A stretch of DNA of 33,001 nucleotides from Butyrivibrio sp. (GTDB lineage Bacteria; Bacillota; Clostridia; Lachnospirales; Lachnospiraceae): the NCBI GenBank assembly GCA_024694565.1, contig JAILJR010000193.1, positions 1 through 33,001 on the forward strand. The letters run 5' to 3'. The notes under the pieces are model-generated. The model saw nothing but the letters and a program-made list of their open reading frames with translations. It did not search any database and was not told the DNA's origin. Every line of letters starts with the position of its first letter. Position 1 is the stretch's first letter. Made by a program: the position numbers and the translations under genes. Shown here piece by piece: positions 21,514 to 29,512 of the stretch.

Positions 21514-22288
21514 GTACGGTCTTAAGAACGTATATTATGCACCCGGCACAATTGATCCGGCAACCAACAGCGCTACATATGACACACCTGTGGCATGGCC
21601 CGGAGCAGTGAGTTTAACGATGGACGCCGAGGGCGGAACAACAAAATTCAGGGCAGACAATATCGATTACTGGGTAGGCCAGGCCAATAATGGATACTCA
21701 GGAGATTTTGAGAGCGCACTGGTTCCCGACAGCTTCCGCGTAGATATCCTTGGAGATATCGAGGACGCTAATGGAGTGCTTGTAGAAAATGCAGAAGCTC
21801 CGACCAAGATTTTTGCGCTGCTCTTCCAGTTTGAGGGTGACATCCGCGGGACACGCCACGTCCTGTATAATTGTACAGCGACACGTCCCTCTGTATCCGG
21901 TCAGACCACAGAGGAGGAGATCGAGCCACAGACCGAGACCATGACTCTCACGTCTGCAACAATCTTTATTCCCGCGCTGGGAATCAATGCTGTAAAGGGC
22001 AAGGTTGAAGCGGATAAGACAGCGATCTATAACAACTGGTTCAACCAGGTATATCAGACAACCGGTTCCGCATCCGAGTATCAGATCACATTTGATTCTA
22101 ACGGCGGCAGTGCTGTAGCATCTGAGACCGTAACCTCTGGTGGCACAGTAACACAGCCCGCAGATCCGACACTCGCAGACCATACCTTCGCAGGATGGTT
22201 CCTTGATCCTGCATTTACACAGGCCTACGACTTCACGGCTCCGGTATATAGCAATCTTGTGCTCTATGCTAAGTGGACAGAGGTTTGA
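21494..22288 (+). CDS. Major tail protein with Flg_new/InlB-like domain
   Basis: A 264-residue protein. Residues 1-190 match phi13-type major tail (tube) proteins: YGLKNVYYAPGT, GAVSLTMDAEGG, FRADNIDYW and GYSGDFESALVPD. Residues about 194-264 (ITFDSNGGSAVASETVTSG, FAGWFLDP, LVLYAKWTE) form a Listeria-Bacteroides repeat/InlB B-repeat-like beta domain. It would project from each tail tube subunit and may bind cell surface or mucosal sugars. It overlaps the previous gene by 20 nt and is followed by a terminator-like hairpin. Confidence 0.9.
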   Translation: MPKNKVKYGLKNVYYAPGTIDPATNSATYDTPVAWPGAVSLTMDAEGGTTKFRADNIDYWVGQANNGYSGDFESALVPDSFRVDILGDIEDANGVLVENAEAPTKIFALLFQFEGDIRGTRHVLYNCTATRPSVSGQTTEEEIEPQTETMTLTSATIFIPALGINAVKGKVEADKTAIYNNWFNQVYQTTGSASEYQITFDSNGGSAVASETVTSGGTVTQPADPTLADHTFAGWFLDPAFTQAYDFTAPVYSNLVLYAKWTEV

Positions 22289-22303
22289 TAATTTGATTTT
22301 TTC

Positions 22304-22332
22304 AAGAGGGAGGCTCCGGCCTCTCTCTTTTT
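22304..22332 (+). terminator. Hairpin with T run after the major tail gene
   Basis: AAGAGGGAGGC (22304-22314), loop TCCG, GCCTCTCTCTT (22319-22329), then T residues. One G-T pair. A typical intrinsic terminator, likely leaky, that would lower expression of the tail chaperone and tape measure relative to the tail tube protein. Confidence 0.75.
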
Positions 22333-22345
22333 GCAAAGGAGAGAA

Positions 22346-22741
22346 ATGTTTAAATCAATAAAATTACAGGATTACAAGGGCGAGGACATCGAGGTCGAAA
22401 TGCTCGCCAATGCAGCTACACCTTTGCGTTACAAAATGATGTTCCGTAAGGACCTTTTGACACAGTTTGCTAACGCAAAAACTGAGGACGGAAAAGCCAT
22501 CAATCTTGATGTTGATTTTATATCAGAGCTTGCCTTCATAATGGCCATGCAGGCAAAGGCCTTAAACGACTCCACGATCAAACTTGACGCCCTGAGCTTC
22601 GAGATGTATCTCAAATGGCTCGAACAGCTCGACTCATTCACCATTGAGAGCAACGGATCAGAGATTGTCGGAGTTTACGCGGGCAATAATTTCACATCTT
22701 CGGAAGCTAAAAAAAACACAGACGAACAGAGCGGGAATTAA
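22346..22741 (+). CDS. Tail assembly chaperone (gpG-like)
   Basis: A 131-residue protein starting at the ATG after AAAGGAGAG. It is the short form of the tail chaperone: helical segments LRYKMMFRKDLLTQFA and ISELAFIMAMQAKAL are typical. The last codons contain A AAA AAC, at which part of the ribosomes should slip to make a longer form. gpG-like proteins coat the tape measure during tail assembly and are absent from the finished tail. Confidence 0.85.
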   Translation: MFKSIKLQDYKGEDIEVEMLANAATPLRYKMMFRKDLLTQFANAKTEDGKAINLDVDFISELAFIMAMQAKALNDSTIKLDALSFEMYLKWLEQLDSFTIESNGSEIVGVYAGNNFTSSEAKKNTDEQSGN

Positions 22742-22754
22742 ATACCGCTCTGTT
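22711..22754 (+). promoter_or_regulatory. Programmed -1 frameshift signal
   Basis: Slippery heptamer A AAA AAC at 22711-22717 in the correct phase (GCT AAA AAA AAC). After 7 nt comes a 10-bp stem, AACAGAGCGG (22725-22734) with CCGCTCTGTT (22745-22754), 10-nt loop containing the zero-frame stop codon. This matches the canonical slippery site, spacer and stimulator layout. Confidence 0.93.
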
Positions 22755-22902
22755 TTTGCGTAGGGTCTTAAGTCTTGGACTTAGACTCGAGGACCTGGAC
22801 CGGCTTGAGTTCGGCATGGTCCTCGACCTCATAGCCGAGGCTGACAACGACAATTATGAGTACAGAGAAGTCGCCACACAGGCAGACTTTGACAGATTCT
22901 AG
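22717..22902 (+). CDS. gpT-like extension made by -1 frameshift (gpG-T fusion)
   Basis: In the -1 frame from the slip site an open frame of 61 codons runs to TAG at 22900-22902. It encodes LRRVLSLGLRLEDLDRL, then EFGMVLDLIAEADND and EVATQADFDRF, the pattern of second-frame tail chaperone domains. It has no start codon with a ribosome site of its own. The fusion of 124 residues from gpG plus 61 gives a protein of 185 residues, beginning at 22346. The T part links the chaperone to the tail tube protein. Confidence 0.9.
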   Translation, partial: HRRTERELNTALFLRRVLSLGLRLEDLDRLEFGMVLDLIAEADNDNYEYREVATQADFDRF

Positions 22903-22910
22903 GAGGCACA

Positions 22911-25763
22911 ATGGCAGCAACGAGAATCAAGGGCATAACGATAGAGATTGGCGGAGACACCACCAAACTTACAAAGGCGCTCTCGCAGGTTGACTCTGCC
23001 ATCAATCGCACCCAGCAGAATTTAAGAGACATAAATAAGGCGTTAAAATTTGACCCCGGCAATACCACTCTCTTAAAAGATAAGCAGGTGGAACTGGCCA
23101 AGCAGATCGAGGCTACAGAGCAGAGAATCAAGGAAGAGAAGATTGCCCTTGACCAGCTCAATGAGAAATTAGACCAGCCTTTTGACCTCGACCACGCTGA
23201 AGAGTTCCAGAAGAATGCCAAGGCAGCCGAGGAGCTTAAGCTCCAGATCGACCTTGACACCGCTGCATTAAAGGACCTTGAGAACCAGGCGAGACAGTCC
23301 GCATCAGTACTCGGCACGCAGATGCAGCTCGCGGGGCAGAAGATCCAGGAGGTCGGGCAAAGAATTAAGAGCGTGGGCGATGGCATGAAGGCCTTCGGGG
23401 AGCAACTGACCGCAACCGTGACAGTTCCGCTTGTGGCGATTGGCACCAAGGCCGTGTCGTCTTTTGCAGAGGTCGACAAGACCATGACCCTGACCAATAA
23501 GACCATGGGCAACACAGCGGAGGAAGCTAAAGCCCTGGACGATGCAATGAAGGCGGCAGCATCTAACTCAACCTTTGGAATGGCTGACGCAGCCCAGGCA
23601 TCTTTAAATTTTGCAAGGGCGGGGCTCGATGCCGCACAGGCCGCAAGCGCAATTGCGCCGGCGATGAATCTCGCCGCAGGCGAAGCGGGCAACCTTGACA
23701 CAGTATCACAGGGTCTTGTCGGCACGATCAATGCCTTCGGTGACAGCTTCGAACAGACAGAACACTACGCGGACGTTTTCGCGGCCGCTTGTAATAATTC
23801 GGCACTTGATGTTGATACTCTTTCAGAGAGCATGTCCGTGGCAGCTCCAATTTTCAACACCGCAGGAAAGAGCGTTGAAGACGCCGCCCTGATGCTTGGA
23901 GTTATGGCCAATGCAAACATTGACGCAAACACCGCCGCCAACTCGCTAAAGACCGGCATGGCAAGGCTCGCCGAGCCTACCAAGCAAGCCAAGAAAGCCA
24001 TGGCGGAGTATGGCATAGCCATGTCAGATATTTGGAACGAAGACGGGTCGATGAAGGACATGACCGTAGTCCAGGAGAATCTCAACAAGGCATTCTCCCA
24101 GCTATCCGAACAGGAGCAGATGGCAGCAGCCGGCGCGATATTTGGAAAAAATCAGATGTCAGCATGGCTTGCGGTTATAAACACCGCTCCCGCTGACGTA
24201 CAGGCACTAAATGACAGCCTCTCAGGTGTGGACGGGACCACAAGGGCGATGTCCGATGCAATGATGACAGGCTTCGGCGGGTCGATTGAAAAATTGAAAT
24301 CATCAATCGACGTATTAATGACTACGCTGGGCTCGCTCCTTGCGGACTACCTGACGCCGATAATAGAAAAGATTCAGGGACTTGTGGATAAATTCATGAG
24401 CCTTGACGCCGAGACGCAAAAAGACATTGTTCAATGGGGACTGGTTGCCGCAGCGATCGGTCCTGTTATCGCTATTGTCGGGACGCTTGTGGGCAAGATA
24501 GGCACGATCATAACTGTAGTCGGACAGGTCACAAGCGGGCTTGGCGGACTCATCACATCAATGTCCGGAGTAAGCGGAGCGACAGGAGGCCTGGGCGCAG
24601 CGCTCACAGCTCTCTCAGGTCCTATTGGGATTGTAGTGGCAGCAGTCACCGCCTTTGCCGCCGGCATAGCTTATCTCTACACGACAAGCGAGAGCTTCCG
24701 CAACACCGTCAACACCCTCGCCGGGACCATAAGGGACAATTTTGGTAAAGCTATGCAGGAGATCGGGCCCAAGATTGACGAGCTCGGGCAGAGATTCCAG
24801 TCATTCATGACGACGCTTCAGCCAATTTTTGAAGTGATCCTCACCCTCGTGGTGGCTTGCGTCAATGGAATAATCGGAGCCATCGGCCCGATCGTTGATT
24901 TTATTTCAGGAATCGTTGAGGTAATCATGGGAATCATCCAGGCATTTTTCTCACTCTTCACGGGAGACTGGGAAGGTTTCTGGGAAGGAATTGAAACGAT
25001 CATAGACGGAGCCGTCAACATCATAAAGGGCATCATGGATTTGGGTGCATCCGTGTGGAATGGCATAATCTCAACATTTGGCGTCAAGCTAAAAGACAAT
25101 TTCGAAGGAATGTGGGAGAAAGTCAAGACCACGGTCAAAGAGAAGATAGAAAACATCAGGCAGAACATCGAGGAGAAGTGGAACCACATAAAGGAGTGGA
25201 TCGGCACGACCCTCTCAAGTATTTGGGATAAATTCAAAGAAATCTTCCAAAACATCGTTGACTCCGTATCTGAGAAAATAGCAGACGTAAGAGCAAGCAT
25301 CGAGGAAGGTATGGAGAACGCTATCGAGTACCTGGCATCACTTCCGAGCCGTTTCTTTGATTGGGGCCGTGACATGATTAGCAGCCTCATAGACGGTATC
25401 AGGGATATGATAGGCGACCTTGCAGACGCGGCTGCAGAAGTTGCAGACACGATAGCTGAGTATATCCATTTCTCGGAGCCTGATGTGGGTCCTCTTTCGA
25501 ATTTCCATACCTTCATGCCTGACATGATAGACACGATGATTAAGGGAATCGATCAGAATATACCCAGGCTGCAGAAGTCAATGGATGGTATGGCAGGAAG
25601 CATGGCATCTTCGATGCAGGGAGGTAGTACAACCTATGCGGGCACAACAAATGTGAACCTGACAGTATATGGAGCGCCCGGGCAGGATATTTCAGCCCTG
25701 GCTGATGTAATAGAGCAGAGGATAGCAATGCACTCAATAAGAAGAGGAGCAGCAGGAGCATGA
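22911..25763 (+). CDS. Tape measure protein (TP901 type)
   Basis: A 950-residue protein with AGGAGG before the ATG. Residues 1-150 are coiled coil. About 190-450 match the TP901-type core, with NLAAGEAGNLDTVSQGLVG, SALDVDTLSESM and AALMLGVMANANIDANTAA. Hydrophobic segments occur near 503-545, 570-590 and 637-680 and may help DNA cross the cell membrane. Helical repeats follow. It sets tail length; by the usual rule for this family a protein this long predicts a tail of roughly 140 nm. Confidence 0.95.
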   Translation: MAATRIKGITIEIGGDTTKLTKALSQVDSAINRTQQNLRDINKALKFDPGNTTLLKDKQVELAKQIEATEQRIKEEKIALDQLNEKLDQPFDLDHAEEFQKNAKAAEELKLQIDLDTAALKDLENQARQSASVLGTQMQLAGQKIQEVGQRIKSVGDGMKAFGEQLTATVTVPLVAIGTKAVSSFAEVDKTMTLTNKTMGNTAEEAKALDDAMKAAASNSTFGMADAAQASLNFARAGLDAAQAASAIAPAMNLAAGEAGNLDTVSQGLVGTINAFGDSFEQTEHYADVFAAACNNSALDVDTLSESMSVAAPIFNTAGKSVEDAALMLGVMANANIDANTAANSLKTGMARLAEPTKQAKKAMAEYGIAMSDIWNEDGSMKDMTVVQENLNKAFSQLSEQEQMAAAGAIFGKNQMSAWLAVINTAPADVQALNDSLSGVDGTTRAMSDAMMTGFGGSIEKLKSSIDVLMTTLGSLLADYLTPIIEKIQGLVDKFMSLDAETQKDIVQWGLVAAAIGPVIAIVGTLVGKIGTIITVVGQVTSGLGGLITSMSGVSGATGGLGAALTALSGPIGIVVAAVTAFAAGIAYLYTTSESFRNTVNTLAGTIRDNFGKAMQEIGPKIDELGQRFQSFMTTLQPIFEVILTLVVACVNGIIGAIGPIVDFISGIVEVIMGIIQAFFSLFTGDWEGFWEGIETIIDGAVNIIKGIMDLGASVWNGIISTFGVKLKDNFEGMWEKVKTTVKEKIENIRQNIEEKWNHIKEWIGTTLSSIWDKFKEIFQNIVDSVSEKIADVRASIEEGMENAIEYLASLPSRFFDWGRDMISSLIDGIRDMIGDLADAAAEVADTIAEYIHFSEPDVGPLSNFHTFMPDMIDTMIKGIDQNIPRLQKSMDGMAGSMASSMQGGSTTYAGTTNVNLTVYGAPGQDISALADVIEQRIAMHSIRRGAAGA

Positions 25764-26470
25764 ACAGCTTTTTGACTTACGCAGGAAAGAGCACCCTCGA
25801 AATGGGGGTGCTAATATCCGGAGAAGGTACATATAACGCCCCAGAGAGAAATGTTGAAGAAAAGGAGGTTGCCGGCAGGAATGGCAACCTCCTTTTTGAT
25901 ATGGGAAATTTTAAAAATATACTGGTGAACTATCCCGCGTATATCAGACAGGACCTTCCGGACAGATCGAGTGAGCTATTTAATTATCTGGCCTCATTTG
26001 AGGGATACCAGCGGCTTGAGGACACCTATCATCCATACGAGTACAGGATGGCCAGGTACCTGTCAAATGTAGAGGTATCTCCGGATGGATGCAGAAATAG
26101 AAGCGGAGGATTCACTTTATCATTTGACTGCAAGCCACAGCGCTTTTTGAAGAGTGGAGAGGAAACGGCAACATATACAGCAAACGGCAAGATATACAAC
26201 AGGACATTGTTTCCTGCAAAGCCTCTCCTGAGGATCTATGGAACCGGAGCGGGAGCAGTCGGCATCGGAACCGAGACAATCACCATATCAGCGATCAGCA
26301 CATATGTGGACATAGACTGCGAGATCATGGACGCATACAAGGGAGCAACAAACTGCAATGGCAATGTGTCATTTACGGATGACATCATCATAAGACCCGG
26401 AGAGGTCGGCGTAGCAATGACCGGTAATATCTCCCGGGTAGATATCACACCGAGGTGGTGGATTATATGA
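25760..26470 (+). CDS. Distal tail protein (Dit)
   Basis: A 236-residue protein overlapping the tape measure by 4 nt. NSFLTYAGKSTLEMGV, VEEKEVAGRNGNLLFD, SSELFNYLASFEGYQRLED and GGFTLSFDCKPQRFLKSG match Dit proteins, which form the hexameric hub at the tail tip. The C-terminal half is a beta-rich galectin-like region ending in WWII. Confidence 0.9.
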   Translation: MNSFLTYAGKSTLEMGVLISGEGTYNAPERNVEEKEVAGRNGNLLFDMGNFKNILVNYPAYIRQDLPDRSSELFNYLASFEGYQRLEDTYHPYEYRMARYLSNVEVSPDGCRNRSGGFTLSFDCKPQRFLKSGEETATYTANGKIYNRTLFPAKPLLRIYGTGAGAVGIGTETITISAISTYVDIDCEIMDAYKGATNCNGNVSFTDDIIIRPGEVGVAMTGNISRVDITPRWWII

Positions 26471-28878
26471 TCCCTATTTTGTTTGAAGGTACAGAAACAG
26501 AATTTACAACAAACGGACTTGGCCGTCTGGCTGATGCTATCTCATGCAGGGCTGTGGAAGAAGAAAACGCGACGTATGAGCTTGAGATGATATATCCCAT
26601 TACGGGAGTGCACTTTGAGGATATTCAGGAAGGCAGGATCATTCTCGCGAAGCCTTTTGATGGTGGCGACACCCAGCCTTTCATTATCTATATGATAACA
26701 AAGCCATTGAACGGAATTGTTACAATCAACGCTGAGCATATTTCGTATAGACTGAGCGGAATCACAGTAATGCCGTTTTCTGCAAACTCCTGTGTGAGTG
26801 CGCTTGAGGGTATCAAGACAAATTCAGCAATAGAAAATCCTTTTGAATTTGTGACAGACAAATCAGTCGCGGCAAATTTCACAGTGTCGGTACCGACAAA
26901 TGCCAGGGAGCTCCTCTGTGGGTCGCAGGGTTCCATCCTTGACGTATACGGCAAGGGTACTTATGAATTTAACCGCTTCAACGTAAGCCTCAAGGTTAAC
27001 AGAGGGACAGATAACCACGTTACATTGAGATATGGCAAAAACATCACCGATCTCAAGAGCGTGCTGGATATTACAAACGTGTACACGGGCATCACACCAT
27101 ACTGGACAGACGGAGGGGCAACCGTAATGACACTTCCGGAAAAGGTTGTGATGTCAAACTATGCGAGCATGTATCCGTACAAGATCATCAAGCCTGTGGA
27201 CTTTTCAGAAAGGTGGGATGAGAAACCATCTGAGGCACAGCTCCGCGCGGCCGCTGAGGCATATGTGGCCAATAACGAAGGATGGAAAGTCAGAAACAAC
27301 ATCACAGTTTCATTTGTGGCGTTATGGGATACGGAAGAATACAAAGACATCGCCCCACTTGAGAGAGTCAAGATGGGCGATGCTGTCAGAGTCTATTATA
27401 AAAAGCTTGGCGTAGACTTTACTACGAAGGTTATCCGGACAGATTACGACGTCCTCCAGGAGAGATACAACGAGATCACATTAGGCGATACATATTACAC
27501 GCTGAGCCAGGTATTCACCGAAGAGATCGCAGCATCGCAGGAGGAGCAGACCTCCCACATGCAGAAGGCCATCGCTCATGCAACCGAGCTTATCACAGGA
27601 GGACTGGGCGGATATGTTGTGTTCACCTTAAATGCTGACGGACAGCCCGAAGAAATCACGATCATGGACAAGCCTGACGTGGCGCAGGCAGTGCGATGTA
27701 TCAGGATGAACAAGAATGGCATTGGATTTTCGGATAACGGATACAATGGGCCATTCACGACAGCCTGGACGATTGAACAGGGGCAAGGCCATTTTGTTGC
27801 AGATTATATTGACGTGGGCAAGCTAAACGCGGACTTGATAAAGACCGGCACCATTATGGACTATGCTGGCAAAAACTCATGGGACATGCTGACCGGCGAT
27901 TTTTTGCTATCGGCATCGACAAAGGTGGGAACTAGCGCAAGCAATTCAGGAATCGCTACGCAGGGCGATGTGACCAACCTATCCACAAAGATCCAAGTCA
28001 ACGCCAACGGACTGAGCGCAGAGATCACAAGGGCATCAAATGCAGAAGGCAGTCTGTCCACAGGGATCCAAGCCAACGCCAACGGACTGAGCGCAGAGAT
28101 CACAAGGGCATCAAATGCAGAAGGCAGTCTGTCCACAAGGATCCAAGCCAACGCTGACGGACTGACAACAAAGGTCTCGAAGAATGGAGTCATCTCCTCA
28201 ATCAATCAGTCCTCAGAGTCAGTGACGATCAACGCAAACAAGGTGAACCTGAGCGGATACGTAACTGTGAGCAGTCTGGGGAGCGGCGGGTCAACGGTCA
28301 TAGACGGCAGCAGGATACAGACAGGCATAATATCCGGACATAATAATGATTTTTCCATCAATTTCAACGATGGCACTGTGACGATGAAAAAAGGCAATTT
28401 CACAGGAACCATCACAGGATCCACAATACAATCCGCTGCGTCTGGAAAAAGAATACAAATGGATTCCACAGTAACGCTTAAGGGCATGGATGGAAATACG
28501 TTATACAACTATATTGATCTGATACAGCCTAACGGTACTCAGATGAATATAGTTGCACACGACAACATGAACCTTATTTCTCCGAGAATAAACGTTGGGA
28601 CAAGCACATCATCTGTTACAAAGACGGTTACGCAAAATTCGCTCAGAAGGATCACGAATATCAGGAAGATTGTTGCTACAGAAGGAGCTCCTTATAATCC
28701 GGATAACTATTTGAAAATCAAGGAAGGGAATGTCCCAATATATAACGAGAATATGCAATTAGTAGATGCTGCTTATTGCCAGTTACCTGCAATTCTACTG
28801 ATAGAAGGTCAGGACATGAATTTTATCCATGGGATGGTAACAAGCAACGAATCATTTACGCCTATCATCAATACATAA
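26467..28878 (+). CDS. Tail-associated protein (Tal), hub/endopeptidase type
   Basis: An 803-residue protein. The ATG at 26467 overlaps the Dit stop (ATGA) and has GAGGTGG upstream; a GTG at 26455 is less likely. Residues 1-370 match the Prophage tail/Tal hub domain (ATYELEMIYPITGVHFEDI, FIIYMITKPLNGIVTINAEH, PVDFSERW). Residues about 505-560 carry a 25-residue tandem repeat (NANGLSAEITRASNAEGSLS). The C-terminal 200 residues are a beta-helical fibre stem. Tal proteins penetrate the cell envelope and carry tip proteins. No classic NlpC/P60 or lysozyme motif is visible. Confidence 0.88.
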   Translation: MIPILFEGTETEFTTNGLGRLADAISCRAVEEENATYELEMIYPITGVHFEDIQEGRIILAKPFDGGDTQPFIIYMITKPLNGIVTINAEHISYRLSGITVMPFSANSCVSALEGIKTNSAIENPFEFVTDKSVAANFTVSVPTNARELLCGSQGSILDVYGKGTYEFNRFNVSLKVNRGTDNHVTLRYGKNITDLKSVLDITNVYTGITPYWTDGGATVMTLPEKVVMSNYASMYPYKIIKPVDFSERWDEKPSEAQLRAAAEAYVANNEGWKVRNNITVSFVALWDTEEYKDIAPLERVKMGDAVRVYYKKLGVDFTTKVIRTDYDVLQERYNEITLGDTYYTLSQVFTEEIAASQEEQTSHMQKAIAHATELITGGLGGYVVFTLNADGQPEEITIMDKPDVAQAVRCIRMNKNGIGFSDNGYNGPFTTAWTIEQGQGHFVADYIDVGKLNADLIKTGTIMDYAGKNSWDMLTGDFLLSASTKVGTSASNSGIATQGDVTNLSTKIQVNANGLSAEITRASNAEGSLSTGIQANANGLSAEITRASNAEGSLSTRIQANADGLTTKVSKNGVISSINQSSESVTINANKVNLSGYVTVSSLGSGGSTVIDGSRIQTGIISGHNNDFSINFNDGTVTMKKGNFTGTITGSTIQSAASGKRIQMDSTVTLKGMDGNTLYNYIDLIQPNGTQMNIVAHDNMNLISPRINVGTSTSSVTKTVTQNSLRRITNIRKIVATEGAPYNPDNYLKIKEGNVPIYNENMQLVDAAYCQLPAILLIEGQDMNFIHGMVTSNESFTPIINT
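27991..28160 (+). repeat. 75-bp tandem repeats in the Tal gene
   Basis: Units start at 27991, 28066 and 28141 (third partial). The first two 75-bp copies are almost identical, differing by very few bases, so the duplication is recent. They encode 25-residue helical repeats and keep the frame. Confidence 0.9.
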
Positions 28879-28887
28879 GGAGATAAT

Positions 28888-29277
28888 ATGCTGATAATTG
28901 ATAATTATGGCAATCAGGTAAAAGGGACCTGGTGGAGATCTATGGGGCCTGCATTCGATGATAGGGACAGTCCATATCGTCCGGACTTTCTAGTGGTAAT
29001 ACCGTACACCGATAAGCAGAGGAAACAGTGGGAGGAGATTTTGGAACTGAAGAATAAGCTTGCGGCCACGGACCACTGGGATAACAAATTTATTGAGGGT
29101 GAGTATACTCAGGAAGAATGGGAAGAGAAGAAAGCCCAGAGGATGGCATGGAGAAATGAGATCCGCGAGATTGAAAAGGAATTTGTTGAACCAGCCATCA
29201 CACTCGAAGAGATGCGTGAAGCTGAGAGAAAAGCAATGGAGCATATAAAGAATACGGAGGAAGTAAATGGACAATAG
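28888..29277 (+). CDS. Small tail/baseplate accessory protein
   Basis: A 129-residue protein with AAGGAGATA before the ATG. A short beta-rich start (MLIIDNYGNQVKGTWW) is followed by a long charged helix with EEWEEKKAQRMAWRNEIREIEKE in two parts. It lies between Tal and the baseplate gene; a structural or chaperone role is likely. Not recognised further. Confidence 0.55.
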   Translation: MLIIDNYGNQVKGTWWRSMGPAFDDRDSPYRPDFLVVIPYTDKQRKQWEEILELKNKLAATDHWDNKFIEGEYTQEEWEEKKAQRMAWRNEIREIEKEFVEPAITLEEMREAERKAMEHIKNTEEVNGQ

Positions 29278-29512
29278 GTATGTCGGAATCAGGCTTGTTA
29301 CAAATGATGTCAAAGGGTACTTGATGCAGAAAAAGACGGAGAACAATGTCTCAAACGATCTGATGTGCATTATCCTCAAGGAAGTACTGTCAGATTTCAC
29401 GCAGGCTGCAGCTTATGATTATGCGGCCTCAATAGCAGAGCTTGAGGCTGAGAAGGCGATACTTGTAGAGGAAAGGAACAAATCAAAGGTGACAGAAGAG
29501 GAGAAAACATGA
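29267..29512 (+). CDS. Small helical tail-region protein (81 aa)
   Basis: An 81-residue protein with CGGAGGAAG before the ATG, overlapping the previous gene by 11 nt and the next by 4 nt. It is helical and Ala/Glu-rich at its C-terminus (SIAELEAEKAILVEE). No family was recognised; it may bridge or chaperone neighbouring tip proteins. Confidence 0.55.
   Translation: MDNRYVGIRLVTNDVKGYLMQKKTENNVSNDLMCIILKEVLSDFTQAAAYDYAASIAELEAEKAILVEERNKSKVTEEEKT

Noticed and set aside
22829-23731. A 300-codon open frame on the minus strand inside the tape measure gene
   Set aside because: It mirrors the codon pattern of the tape measure gene, has Ala/Ser-rich low-complexity content, no ribosome site and no recognisable domain.
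24818-25534. A 238-codon minus-strand open frame in the tape measure gene
   Set aside because: Opposite-strand shadow of the coding gene without ribosome site or domain.
27991-28160. CRISPR-like array
   Set aside because: The repeats are tandem, in frame and without unique spacers; they lie in the Tal coding sequence. No CRISPR array was seen in the window.
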